A program made the translations under genes and the position numbers. From the NCBI RefSeq assembly GCF_017809215.1, contig NZ_CP065424.1, positions 2,822,001 through 2,886,000 of the forward strand: a stretch of 64,000 nt of DNA. Reading direction: 5' to 3'. The notes below the pieces were generated by a model. That model was not told the DNA's origin. It did not search any database and saw nothing but the letters and a program-made list of their open reading frames with translations. This DNA is from Heyndrickxia oleronia. Lineage in GTDB: Bacteria; Bacillota; Bacilli; Bacillales; Bacillaceae_C. Position 1 is the first letter of the stretch. The number at the start of each line of letters is the position of its first letter. Below are positions 17,188 through 26,088 of this stretch, one piece after another.

Positions 17188-18213
17188 CTATTTATTTAAT
17201 TCTTCAAAGCACTTAATATTTGTAGCAAAATTTGGTATGGATTGAGTCTCTTCTGCTTGTTTAACTAGTTTTACAACCATATCATTGTATGGTGTTGGGA
17301 TTCCTTTGCCTTTAGCTAGTTGTGGAACGACCCCATTGATATAATCAATTTCAGTTTTACGTTTCTTTTCTAAGTCTTGCAGCATGCTTGCCTTTAAAAG
17401 TCTAGAAGACTCCATAAACTTCCGAAGCGTTTGAATACGTAGAGGGATCTCATTTTCATTTTTTATTTCTAATGACGAAATATCAAATGAATTCATTTTA
17501 GCAAATGTAACACCATTTGCGTGACCGACTTTGATTGTTTCATCAGCAATGTGCGCTGCGCTAATAACACTAACTTCATGATCGAGTACACCACCAAACT
17601 CTGTGTTAAGTGCAGCAGATAAACCACTAAACGCATTGTTAATCAATAATTTTGACCATTTTGTTCCTACTAGGTTATCAGATATATGTGTGCCCCCTAC
17701 TAGGTCCAGAATGGATTTAATTTGTTGGATTCTTTCTGTTATTTCACCATTTAATTCCCCAATTTGGAATGCATACTTTTTAAAATGGTCATACGTTGTA
17801 GTCAGTTTTGAAACTCCCGGCTCAATAAATGTTGCACCAAATTCAACAGATCCTGCAATTACACGTTCCCGGCCAACAATTGATGCGACCTTTTCTTCAG
17901 GAATCCCGTTTTGTAATGAAAGTACAACACTTTGATCTGTTAAAAATGGTAATAAATTTTGTAGAACTGAATCGTTATAAAGTTGCTTTGTTAATAACAA
18001 AACTAAATCATAAGTACCTGACATATTATCAGGAGTAATGGCCTTTACTTTTGATTGAAAATCTGTCGTGCCGATAATTCTTGCACCTTCTTGATTTAAA
18101 ACATCAACATGTGCTTGATAAACATCGATTAACTCAACATCTTTTCCTCCGGCAGCAATATATGCTCCAGCGATCGTTCCTAATGAACCTGCTCCTAATA
18201 CTGCGATTCGCAT
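17188..18213 (-). CDS. Ketopantoate reductase (ApbA/PanE) family oxidoreductase
   Basis: 341 residues from ATG at 18211-18213, preceded by GGGAGGATATACAA; the longer frame to 18237 is rejected. Rossmann motif VLGAGSLG (residues 5-12), then LVLLLTKQLYND and LSLQNGIPEEKV typical of PanE, and WSKLLINNAFSGL with the likely catalytic Lys188. The family reduces 2-keto-pantoate or related 2-oxo acids with NADPH. It is the third gene of the adc operon, about 160 bases after the dehydrogenase gene, so it may act on a 2- or 3-oxo acid in that catabolic route rather than in pantothenate synthesis. Confidence 0.8.
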   Translation of the reverse strand: MRIAVLGAGSLGTIAGAYIAAGGKDVELIDVYQAHVDVLNQEGARIIGTTDFQSKVKAITPDNMSGTYDLVLLLTKQLYNDSVLQNLLPFLTDQSVVLSLQNGIPEEKVASIVGRERVIAGSVEFGATFIEPGVSKLTTTYDHFKKYAFQIGELNGEITERIQQIKSILDLVGGTHISDNLVGTKWSKLLINNAFSGLSAALNTEFGGVLDHEVSVISAAHIADETIKVGHANGVTFAKMNSFDISSLEIKNENEIPLRIQTLRKFMESSRLLKASMLQDLEKKRKTEIDYINGVVPQLAKGKGIPTPYNDMVVKLVKQAEETQSIPNFATNIKCFEELNK

Positions 18214-18374
18214 TTGTATATCCTCCCTACTTTTCATTCGTTAGTTAGCATTTATCCTGTTTCAGAAGACCAACGCATTTGCAATAATCGGACCTTTCTA
18301 GCATTGGTGAGATTATATCCTAACACGCGCTTGATTCGATGATGATTTGTTTTGATTAAGCCTTCTTCGTTTTT

Positions 18375-19349
18375 TTATCTAGATGATTGTTGATCTTTAA
18401 GCATCTTGAGAACAGACAGTTGCTTTTGATCACGACTTTTTTCCAATTGTTCAATCGGCACGTTTCCATATGAATTCATCGCATGATTTGATAATGTTTG
18501 TACATTAGCCTCATCTAGGTTGGGATTTCCAAGGTTTTTCCACCCATTCTGTAAATTAGGACCTAAATGCTGAAGAAATGCAGGAAGTCCGCCTTTTCCT
18601 CCTCCAAGATGGAATGTGAGGAATGGTCCACCTACAGCCCAACGTAATCCAATCGAATTCGTTACAATACGATCTAAGTCTTCCATTGAAACTACACCTT
18701 CAAGAACTAAATTTACTGCTTCACGAAATAATGCTGATTGCAAACGATTAGCTACAAATCCAGGGATTTCTTTTTCTAATACCATCGGCTCTTTTCCTAA
18801 CGCTCTGTAAAAAGTAATAGCATCTTGAACCGCTTGATCTTTTGTATGTTCACCTGGAACCACTTCAACTAGCGGAACAAGATGAGGTGGATTAAAAGGA
18901 TGTCCAATTAAAAGCCGCTCTGGATTTTTCATCCCTTTTGCAATTTCACTTGAAGGAATTCCAGAGGACGAAGACAACAATAGGGTTTCTTTACTTACCA
19001 CTTTTTCAATTTTAGAAAACAGCTCATGTTTAAATTCCAATCTTTCCGGTCCGTTTTCCTGAATAACAGCCGCACCTTGAAGGGCACGATCCAAATCAGG
19101 TTCGATTTCTAATCGATTGGTTAAACCTTCTGTAGGTAATCCAAGAGCTTTTAATGTTGGTTTAATTTGATCAATTCCATTAAGTACCACTTCTTTTACA
19201 TCTGGACGGGGATCATTTACACGTACGGTTAGTCCGTAAGCTAAAAACAATGCAGTCCAAGAAACTCCAATTGTACCCGCTCCTATGACAGTTACAGGAT
19301 TAAACCTTTGTAATTCGTCAGGGAGTGTAATTTTTGATTGAATCATCAT
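18375..19349 (-). CDS. 3-hydroxyacyl-CoA dehydrogenase-family, L-carnitine dehydrogenase / L-gulonate dehydrogenase-like
   Basis: 324 residues. N-terminal NAD domain with VIGAGTIGVSW (about 21-31), Asp in VRVNDPRPD that favours NAD+, then IQENGPERLEFK, GHPFNPPHLVPLVEVV containing the His150-Glu162 catalytic pair, and a C-terminal domain beginning KEIPGFVANRLQSALFREA. Length and lack of a hydratase domain place it with single-chain 3-hydroxy acid dehydrogenases (carnitine dehydrogenase, lambda-crystallin type). It likely oxidises a 3-hydroxy acid to a 3-oxo acid. Start is 15 bases after adc; AAAGGAAC ribosome site. Confidence 0.85.
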   Translation of the reverse strand: MMIQSKITLPDELQRFNPVTVIGAGTIGVSWTALFLAYGLTVRVNDPRPDVKEVVLNGIDQIKPTLKALGLPTEGLTNRLEIEPDLDRALQGAAVIQENGPERLEFKHELFSKIEKVVSKETLLLSSSSGIPSSEIAKGMKNPERLLIGHPFNPPHLVPLVEVVPGEHTKDQAVQDAITFYRALGKEPMVLEKEIPGFVANRLQSALFREAVNLVLEGVVSMEDLDRIVTNSIGLRWAVGGPFLTFHLGGGKGGLPAFLQHLGPNLQNGWKNLGNPNLDEANVQTLSNHAMNSYGNVPIEQLEKSRDQKQLSVLKMLKDQQSSR

Positions 19350-19364
19350 AAAAGTTCCTTTCTC

Positions 19365-20102
19365 CTATTTTGCCAAATAATCATAAACAACTTCCGGGCT
19401 TGCTAGTGATAATTCAGTTATAATATGTGAAGCAGAAACGACCTCTAATACAGGCAAATCTGCCATCGGTGCAAGCGCATGTGCGAACAACTCCAGTCTT
19501 GCTGGACCTGACCATGCTCCTAGGATCTTAATATCTGTAATTTGGCTTCTGACCAATTCGCAAATTCTTGGATATCCATTGTACCCTGGCATCTTTTTTA
19601 ACATATAATTTGGTTTAACGATCTCTTTAAGCGCCTCCCTATGATCAAGCGGAAAATGCTTATACCCCATGGTTGCAGTTGCTACTCGCAAAGTACCATA
19701 ATCCAATATTCCTACTAAAGTGTCGGAATCAACATAAAGACTTGGTTTTCCCAATTTTTTAGGGTATGCTGCTATTTCCCTGCCAGATGCGATTGCTGGA
19801 AAGCTATCTACATACATGGCATGAAGATAGTCACCTTCCTCACCTTCAAAGCTTACGGGAATGACCTGACCACATTCAGTGTATGATCCTAGGCCTGTAA
19901 CATCAGGCATTTTCATTATTTCAAACCTTACAAGTGGATCTTTAACCTCCAATGGTTCAGGAACAATTTTTTTCAATTTTTCAAGGTCAGTCCTATATAA
20001 AATATTTAAGTATTCACGATTATAAAAACGATATGGACCTAATGGAAACGCCCCCGCGTCCAATGGTGTTGTAAATTGTCTAACCACTTCATCTTTTTTC
20101 AT
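19365..20102 (-). CDS. adc: Acetoacetate decarboxylase
   Basis: 245 residues. The enzyme converts acetoacetate to acetone and CO2 through a Schiff base. All key residues sit at the classical positions of the Clostridium acetobutylicum enzyme: Arg29 in YNREYL, Glu76 in SYTECGQVIP, and Lys115-Lys116 in AAYPKKLGKP, where Lys115 is the nucleophile. C-terminal WSGPARLELFAHALAPMADLPV is also typical. It is the first gene of a three-gene leftward unit with a 3-hydroxy acid dehydrogenase and a PanE-like enzyme, divergent from a LysR regulator. Acetoacetate or another beta-keto acid is the expected substrate. Confidence 0.9.
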   Translation of the reverse strand: MKKDEVVRQFTTPLDAGAFPLGPYRFYNREYLNILYRTDLEKLKKIVPEPLEVKDPLVRFEIMKMPDVTGLGSYTECGQVIPVSFEGEEGDYLHAMYVDSFPAIASGREIAAYPKKLGKPSLYVDSDTLVGILDYGTLRVATATMGYKHFPLDHREALKEIVKPNYMLKKMPGYNGYPRICELVRSQITDIKILGAWSGPARLELFAHALAPMADLPVLEVVSASHIITELSLASPEVVYDYLAK

Positions 20103-20226
20103 CTGAATAGCACCTCTACTTTTTGATCAAGATTTAACGTTTTTCCTCTTTAGCTTGTCCTATTTTCCATTACCTACCTTTATATTTTAAATCGATTTTT
20201 ACATTTAATCTAATACATAATAATAT

Positions 20227-20240
20227 ATAAATATATTTAT
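20227..20240. promoter_or_regulatory. 14-bp palindrome in the adc/LysR divergent region
   Basis: ATAAATATATTTAT is a perfect palindrome 32 bases before the LysR start. It fits the loose T-N11-A shape of LysR boxes, but the region is AT-rich and chance is possible. Confidence 0.3.
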
Positions 20241-20271
20241 TATAATAAATAAAGGAGATGTAGCATATTAC

Positions 20272-21159
20272 ATGGAGCTGCTTCAATTAAAATACTTTCA
20301 GACCGTTGCCTTTACAGAGCATATATCTAAAGCTGCCCAGCAACTAAAAATTGCTCAGCCTTCCTTAAGCCTTACAATTAAAAGACTTGAAGATGAATTA
20401 GGTACTAAATTATTTATCAGACAAGGGAGGAATATTAAGCTAAGTTCATCAGGAAAAATTTTCCTAAAACATGTAAACAATATTTTTACTGAGATTGAAA
20501 ATGCAAAAATGGAAATACATTCACAAGATGAAGAAAAGATTCGTACCATCAAAATTTCAATTTCGAATCCTAGATTCCTAACAGGACTTATAAGTGAATA
20601 TATTTCACGTTTTCCTAATACAAAAATACAACAGGGAATCGGATTAAAGAGCGGGATTCTGAAAGGCTTAAAAAAGGGAGATTTAGATTTAGGAATAGCA
20701 GGGCCACCTATAGTAGATGAAGAGATAGAAAGTTTTGTACTGATTGATGAGGATGTTGTTCTCGTTCTGCCTTCCAATCATAGGCTAGTAGGTAAATCTG
20801 AAATTGCTCTAAGCGAAGTTGCTAATGAGCCTTTTATTGCCTTAGCTAATAATGAGGAATATAAAAGCTTTACAACAAATCTTTGTGAAAAAGCGGGATT
20901 TACCCCAATTAATAATTTCGAGGTTGACTCTAATCTATTAACAGAAATAGTTAAGCTTGATCAAGGTGTAGCAATACTTCCGATTTCAGTATGTAAAAAA
21001 CTCGATTTAAATTTCGTGAAAATCGCAGATATTGATCCAACCTTTACGGTAGGGCTTTCTTGGATTAAAGATTCAAAATTATCTCCTACAGTAAGAGATT
21101 TCCGTGACTTTATTATTTCATACTTTAGGGACAATTATGAAACGTTCAAAGTTCATTAG
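20272..21159 (+). CDS. LysR-family transcriptional regulator
   Basis: 295 residues. N-terminal winged HTH MELLQLKYFQTVAFTEHISKAAQQLKIAQPSLS with LEDELGTKLFIRQGR, the classic LysR DNA-binding region, then a periplasmic-binding-like effector domain (about 90-290: ISNPRFLTGLISEYISRFPN, DLDLGIAGPP, LDQGVAILPISV). AAAGGAGATG lies upstream of the ATG. Its divergent placement against adc and the dehydrogenase genes makes it the likely activator of that operon, with a pathway intermediate as inducer (inference). Confidence 0.88.
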   Translation: MELLQLKYFQTVAFTEHISKAAQQLKIAQPSLSLTIKRLEDELGTKLFIRQGRNIKLSSSGKIFLKHVNNIFTEIENAKMEIHSQDEEKIRTIKISISNPRFLTGLISEYISRFPNTKIQQGIGLKSGILKGLKKGDLDLGIAGPPIVDEEIESFVLIDEDVVLVLPSNHRLVGKSEIALSEVANEPFIALANNEEYKSFTTNLCEKAGFTPINNFEVDSNLLTEIVKLDQGVAILPISVCKKLDLNFVKIADIDPTFTVGLSWIKDSKLSPTVRDFRDFIISYFRDNYETFKVH

Positions 21160-21194
21160 AATAAAGGTTTTACATCATAACCTCCACTAGAAAT

Positions 21195-21241
21195 GGGGGA
21201 TGTCTAAAAGTAAAAGCTCTAAGTTCTTCATAGACACCCCC
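21195..21241 (+). terminator. Terminator after the LysR gene
   Basis: GGGGG(A)TGTCTA (21195-21206) pairs with TAGACACCCCC (21231-21241) around a long loop, with AT-rich sequence after it. It lies 36 bases past the stop. Confidence 0.6.
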
Positions 21242-21367
21242 TTAAATAAAAAAGATTATCCTACCTTTAATAAAAGTGGATTCTCGTTAAATGTCAGTTT
21301 TTGTACCTTACATTGCTTATTTATTATTGTATAGTAATCTATTATTTCTAATAAAAATAACCTCTTC

Positions 21368-21886
21368 TTACCAGTCTAATCGATCACGAAGAGTTGTAAT
21401 ATGGGCAACATGATGTCTTCCATGCCAAGCATAGATGCCAATATTGACACTTAACTTCATATCTCCAAATTCTGAATGATAGAAAGTCTTCTCTAAATCT
21501 TCCGAAGTCATGGATCGTAATAAATACACCCATCTCTTATGTAAGGCATCAATTAGTTGCAAAGAAATTTCTACTGGTAAATTCGAATCTGGGAGCTCGG
21601 CCCATTTTCCTTCTTCATACAATTTAATGGTAGGATTGTTTTCTGTGAGAGCCAATTTGAAACGAGTATAACTATTTAAATGACTGTCAGCAATATGATG
21701 CACCACCTGACGAATCGTCCATCCTTCAGAACGATAGGCTGTATCTAGTTGAACATCATTTAAACCCTCAACTGCTTCTGTTAATCTAGTTGGAAGCTCT
21801 TCTATTTCTTTTATCCACTGCTCTATTATTTCAGTTGTTACCTTCCCATTAACATTAAACTTTCCTATTGGATAACGTAAATCCAT
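21368..21886 (-). CDS. bstA: YfiT/BstA-type bacillithiol transferase (DinB fold)
   Basis: 172 residues. Start [10 protein letters not shown] is the hallmark of YfiT proteins. The DinB four-helix fold carries the metal-binding histidines: VVHHIADSH (His63, His64, His69) and [10 protein letters not shown] (His155, His158, His159, His162). In B. subtilis YfiT (BstA) conjugates bacillithiol to electrophiles; family knowledge supports the same role here and implies that the host makes bacillithiol. It is 39 bases downstream of a methyltransferase gene on the same strand and may be cotranscribed. Confidence 0.85.
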   Translation of the reverse strand: MDLRYPIGKFNVNGKVTTEIIEQWIKEIEELPTRLTEAVEGLNDVQLDTAYRSEGWTIRQVVHHIADSHLNSYTRFKLALTENNPTIKLYEEGKWAELPDSNLPVEISLQLIDALHKRWVYLLRSMTSEDLEKTFYHSEFGDMKLSVNIGIYAWHGRHHVAHITTLRDRLDW

Positions 21887-21925
21887 TTAAACAACTCCCT
21901 TTTCATCAATATGTACCCAATTATA

Positions 21926-22702
21926 CTATTTTATTTTCCTACAAACATAGATCATTTCATAACTATCATTAGTTATAGGAGTTTCTTTCCAATCCTTATA
22001 GAGATGAATAATTTCGAAGCCATTGGCAAGCAGCATTCTCTCCATTTCTTTTGGGAAAACATATCTCAAATTTATGTTCGTTCTTTTTTCGTTAATTATT
22101 TCTCCATTCTTATTTTTATACTTTCTAATCGTTGTATAATGTTGAATTTGATTTAAGGAGTCATAGTTACTAACAGTATATACGTCAACCGGATATTGTG
22201 TTTCACTGTCAATATAAGTTTTCCAATATTCTTCAGTACTTGATTGTAACAACTCATCAACACTCGGAAACCTTGTTCCAAAGATAAAGATACCTTCATT
22301 ATGTAAATGTTTATTTACTGAGGATAATAATCCATCCTGGTCTTCATTTGTAAGAAAATGTTGAAATGAATTCCCAACTGAGTAGATTAAATGACTTTTT
22401 ATATTTAAATCCAGTTTCGTACAATCTTGTTCTACCCACTTTATGTTTACATTTAGCTCTTCTGACTTCTTTCTAGCTGCATCGAGCATTCCTCTATGTA
22501 CATCGACTCCAATTAGTTGGTGTCCTTTACTTGCTAGTGGAATGGTTACCCTACCTGTTCCACAGGCTAAATCAATGATAGGACCTACTGTTTTTAAAGC
22601 CTCTTTCATTAGGAAAGGCACATCCTCAATATATAATTCATTTTCCATATCATATAGGATCGGATCATCGTATTCTTCAAAATTTGTATTTAGACGTTCC
22701 AT
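21926..22702 (-). CDS. Class I SAM-dependent methyltransferase
   Basis: 258 residues. SAM motif I IIDLACGTGRVTIPLA (about 42-57), acidic residue of motif II in LIGVDVHRGML, motif II/III WVEQDCTKLDL and IYSVGNSFQHFL. Substrate is not evident; it belongs to the Methyltransf_25/11 group. ATG follows AAGGAGG. BstA lies 39 bases downstream on the same strand, so methylation and bacillithiol conjugation might act on the same kind of electrophile or toxin, which is speculation. Confidence 0.8.
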   Translation of the reverse strand: MERLNTNFEEYDDPILYDMENELYIEDVPFLMKEALKTVGPIIDLACGTGRVTIPLASKGHQLIGVDVHRGMLDAARKKSEELNVNIKWVEQDCTKLDLNIKSHLIYSVGNSFQHFLTNEDQDGLLSSVNKHLHNEGIFIFGTRFPSVDELLQSSTEEYWKTYIDSETQYPVDVYTVSNYDSLNQIQHYTTIRKYKNKNGEIINEKRTNINLRYVFPKEMERMLLANGFEIIHLYKDWKETPITNDSYEMIYVCRKIK

Positions 22703-23198
22703 TTTGTTCCTCCTTCAAATACATTTCAAAAAAATATGTTAAATAGCAAGAATCAACATATCTCAACACTTATTCATAGTTTTCGTTTGTACGACTTGAT
22801 ATCCAAACACTGATGTTGTTTCCCCATTAACTTTGACGCAATCCAAGATTTCACTGGTCTTACTCTCCCTAGCCAACTATGAAACTTGTATTTTTCAAGT
22901 TCATATCCAATCTTCATACCAATTAATTTTCAGCGTCCAAACATATTAAACAATATCTATGGTTTTCAACTAATCTATCAAGGAAAATCATCAATTATAA
23001 TTACTATTGAATTTATACATCATTGATACCATTTATTAGATTTACATCTGGAATACCTATTTACTCAAAATAGATTTGCTCTTGTTTTACTTCTACAATA
23101 TGAGGAAAAATTCCTTTATAAGAACATTTTTCAAGAAAAGATCATTTCAAGCTTTTACACCCCAAATATTATCAATAATTTCTACAATATAATTAAAA
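22703..23198. other. Intergenic region with one 47-codon frame
   Basis: On the minus strand a frame from ATG 22915-22917 to TGA 22774-22776 encodes 47 residues of protein-like composition (MKIGYELEKYKFHSWLGR, ending IKSYKRKL). It has no ribosome site and an in-frame stop five codons upstream, so it may be a relic of a larger gene. Nothing else was recognised. Confidence 0.4.
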
Positions 23199-23222
23199 GG
23201 AGCGTTCATAAAAAAACGCTCC
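23199..23222 (-). terminator. Terminator of the TrxB-like oxidoreductase gene
   Basis: Perfect stem GGAGCGTT/AACGCTCC; read leftward it is followed by TTTTAATTAT. It lies 25 bases beyond the stop at 23247. Confidence 0.85.
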
Positions 23223-23246
23223 CATTAGTAAAGATTGTAGAACCAA

Positions 23247-24146
23247 TTAAAAATCTTCGTCTATTAAATCTAAGATTACTCGCGAAGCCACTTTGCTCCC
23301 CTCACTTGCAGCCGTAATTAATTGAGGAGATGTTGAAAGAGAATTATCTCCACTAGCGTAAACTCCTTCAACACTCGTACGTCCAAATTCATCCGTATCT
23401 ATCCCGCCATTCTTTTTTATTAGGCATCCTAATTTTTCAGCGAGTGGCGATGCTTGTTCTAACCCAGTAACCATAAAGCCACCATCTCTTACTATTTCTT
23501 TACCATTTTTAAATAAAACCCTTTTTAAATTTCCATCTACACCTTCTAAAGATAATATTTCGGATTCAGTAACTGCTATTTTTTTGGATAATAATAACTG
23601 TTTCTGATCCGCAGTGAGCACAGTGTTCCCGTTTGTACACACAATAATATCCTTACTCCAGTTAGAAATCAATTTTGTCAGATGGAATATGCGCTCATCT
23701 TCTCCTATAACAACTAATGCACGATCTTTTAGCTCCCACCCATCACAAAATGGGCAAATAAATACACTTGTTCCATAAAATTTGTTTATCCCCTTAATAC
23801 TAGGTAAGACATCTTTTAGGCCAGTAGATAATATAACCTTTCTAGATTGATAAGTATTCCCATCTGCTGAATAAATAAGAAAATAATTATTTTCTTTCTT
23901 GATATCTACCACTCGTTGATTATGAACCGATATATTTGGATATTTTATTAAATCGGCTTTAGCCACTTTTTTAAATTCAGAAGGCTTGATACCATCTCTC
24001 GTAATGAACCCATGAGATTCGTGAGTTACAGCATTTCTTGGTTTATCCTCATCAAAAAGTATGATGTTTTTTCTTGCTCTTCCAAGTACAAGTGCAGCAC
24101 TTAAACCTGAAGGTCCTCCACCAATTACAACACAATCTAATATCAT
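23247..24146 (-). CDS. TrxB-like FAD-dependent dithiol oxidoreductase
   Basis: 299 residues. FAD motif VVIGGGPSGLSAALVLGRA at 6-24, redox pair CPFC at 131-134 in FICPFCDGWE, and YASGDNS near 263 for FAD ribityl binding. The CPxCxGWE form, rather than CATC of thioredoxin reductase, is typical of a TrxB-like group that includes dithiol oxidases. The second Rossmann motif is degraded (VVIGEDERIF), so NADPH use is uncertain. It follows an Rrf2 regulator gene, and both have the same 20-bp palindrome upstream, so it is probably induced by thiol or oxidative stress through that regulator. Confidence 0.82.
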   Translation of the reverse strand: MILDCVVIGGGPSGLSAALVLGRARKNIILFDEDKPRNAVTHESHGFITRDGIKPSEFKKVAKADLIKYPNISVHNQRVVDIKKENNYFLIYSADGNTYQSRKVILSTGLKDVLPSIKGINKFYGTSVFICPFCDGWELKDRALVVIGEDERIFHLTKLISNWSKDIIVCTNGNTVLTADQKQLLLSKKIAVTESEILSLEGVDGNLKRVLFKNGKEIVRDGGFMVTGLEQASPLAEKLGCLIKKNGGIDTDEFGRTSVEGVYASGDNSLSTSPQLITAASEGSKVASRVILDLIDEDF

Positions 24147-24168
24147 TTTGTCTCCTCCTCAATTAAAT

Positions 24169-24188
24169 ATATTATAGACTTTTAATAT
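24169..24188. promoter_or_regulatory. Rrf2 operator site 1, upstream of the TrxB-like gene
   Basis: ATATTATAGACTTTTAATAT, 16 of 20 positions identical to the perfect palindrome at 24676-24695. It is 23 bases upstream of the oxidoreductase start and overlaps its likely -10 (TATAAT, read leftward at about 24171-24176). Confidence 0.6.
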
Positions 24189-24220
24189 CTATAATTAAGT
24201 GAAAAAAATAATTGAAATGA

Positions 24221-24655
24221 TTAACCATTACAATTATTTTCATTTTTTACATTCATTTGCTCAGCAATATCAATAATGTATTTTTTACTTAGCTCTTTCT
24301 TCATATTATTTTCTGCTTCTAGCATCACATTCTCAATTAAACAATCTTCATTTCTAGATAATTTTTCATGACCTAATGAACAACTGAATAATGTCGTTTG
24401 ACCTTCAATGGCTTGAATGACATCTAAAAATGAGATTTCATTGGACTGTCTTGCAAGGCTATATCCTCCATTAACTCCAGGATTTGATTCAATTAATCCT
24501 GCTTTAACAAGTTTTGTTAATATCTTCGAAAGGTATGTAGGTGAGAGATTTTGAATTTTAGCTAACTGTTCAACTCCAACCGTTTTTCCCTTTGGTGCTA
24601 ATGTTAAATATACCATTGTATGCAATGCGTAATTTGTAGCTTTAGAATATTTCAT
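24221..24655 (-). CDS. Rrf2-family transcriptional regulator
   Basis: 144 residues. N-terminal winged HTH MKYSKATNYALHTMVYL, LAKIQNLSPTYLSKILTKLVKAGLIESNPGVNGGY with the family's GGY wing. Cys92 and Cys105 (FSCSLGHEKL, NEDC) occupy two of the three cysteine positions that bind an Fe-S cluster in NsrR/IscR, while the middle one is replaced; Cys142 is an extra near the C terminus. Thiol sensing is therefore as likely as cluster sensing. A perfect palindrome overlaps its promoter region, suggesting autoregulation, and a near copy precedes the next gene. Confidence 0.88.
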   Translation of the reverse strand: MKYSKATNYALHTMVYLTLAPKGKTVGVEQLAKIQNLSPTYLSKILTKLVKAGLIESNPGVNGGYSLARQSNEISFLDVIQAIEGQTTLFSCSLGHEKLSRNEDCLIENVMLEAENNMKKELSKKYIIDIAEQMNVKNENNCNG

Positions 24656-24675
24656 GGTCTTACCCTTCCATTACT

Positions 24676-24695
24676 ATATTAAAGGTCTTTAATAT
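24676..24695. promoter_or_regulatory. Rrf2 operator site 2, upstream of the rrf2 gene
   Basis: ATATTAAAGGTCTTTAATAT: perfect 9-bp arms with a 2-bp centre, 21 bases upstream of the regulator start and between plausible -35 and -10 elements. It shares 16 of 20 bases with site 1. Confidence 0.65.
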
Positions 24696-24945
24696 CTATA
24701 ATTGATATTAATTCATTTTAAAAATATAATCAAGCTTTTTACATATTATTCTTTTAAGCCGATGATGGACTATACCGAAATATTTTTCATCCAATTTATT
24801 TATTTGCTTGTGTGATAAGGTAGTGAAAAGCCAAATAAAGTATCTCCCCATCATTATCAAATTGATGTATTAAAATCAGATTTCCATAAATCTAAACTCC
24901 ACTTATTTTAGTTTACGTTATCCCTTTTCATAGTCATTTAAGCTT

Positions 24946-25781
24946 CTAACTTTCACTCTTTCTGGATAAAAAATCATTTAACACTCTGTCTAACCACTCA
25001 TTGACTACATGATTAAAAATTTGTGGTTGATCTATTTGGAGATTGTGACCAGCTGTATCTATGACAGTAAACGTTCCCCTTGAATACGTATCCGTAAGGC
25101 TTAAAGCATCCTTATATCCAACCGTAGAATCCTGTCTACCCAATAAAAATAAACTAGGTTTAGTAAAATCAGATTGATCTAGCTTAAAGGAAAAACCATA
25201 TTGTTTCTTAACCTTATTTAAAAACTCCTCATCACTAATTTTAATCCCGCTTACTATTTCATTGTTGTATCGTAACCAAGTGTACTCATTTAATACGACT
25301 TGATTATCTCGAAACTCTGCTTGTTCATCTTTCGATAACTTATTGATAAAGTTATTATCAATTTTATAACTATCATGTACCTCAACTTGTCTATTTTCTG
25401 GACTAGGATTAATGACTGGGCATATAAATGCCGCACCAAGTATTCTTTCTGGTTGCTTCTCAATGATTCCCCGTGCAATATAGCCACCGTAAGACTCCCC
25501 AACAATTAGATATTCTTGATCAGGGATGACAATATTAATAAACTCTAATACTGCGTTCAACATCTCATCAGAACAACTTATATCATGGTAGTTTCTTGTT
25601 AATCCCATACCTGGTAAATCTATATATATACGTCGCCAACCTTCTCTATTTGTAAAGACAGGCTCCATACATCCAGTCATTAATCGAGGTCAGGAGAATA
25701 GCCGTGGATCATTAATATTGGTATACCTTGTCCCATCTCTTCATAATAAATTTTAGCTTGATGAACTTTACAATATGCCAT
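24946..25781 (-). pseudogene. Alpha/beta hydrolase, interrupted by a one-base frameshift
   Basis: The gene should start at ATG 25779-25781: its first frame reads MAYCKVHQAKIYYEEMGQG...MIHGYSPD and then hits a stop. Adding one base at about 25685-25692 joins it to the downstream frame RLMTGCMEPVF, which stays open to 24946. The combined protein of about 278 residues has the usual oxyanion HG motif, nucleophile elbow GESYGG (Ser in VGESYGGYIA), acid Asp in LLGRQDSTVGY and catalytic His in DTAGHNLQ. Loss of one base within CAC/CAT-like codon is the simplest reading. A sequencing error would have the same look. Confidence 0.8.
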
Positions 25782-25862
25782 TTGTAATCCCCTAACTCTT
25801 TAATTAACGTATTTTACAGGTTATTGGTAATTAACATTTTAATATATGCACAATTTATTATA

Positions 25863-25886
25863 GGCTGTTTTCGTGAGATAAGAGCC
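25863..25886. repeat. 24-bp remnant of the GGCT-end element with an exact 8-bp target duplication
   Basis: Both ends of the element (GGCTGTTTTCG at the left, AAGAGCC at the right) are fused with the internal part missing. The flanks are identical 8-mers TTATTATA at 25855-25862 and 25887-25894. Confidence 0.7.
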
Positions 25887-26088
25887 TTATTATAAAACTC
25901 AATAAAATATTATTTCTATAAATATACTAATTAATCCTTCTACAATTAGGGGATTAATCCTCTCTTTATTGACATTAGCTTTCAATCCTCAAGTAGAATA
26001 AAAAGTGATGTGCTTTTTAAATTATTTTCATTAAATTGAAAAGATTAGAATTTAACCCTCATTTTTTTTCATTTGAACAGAATGAAAA

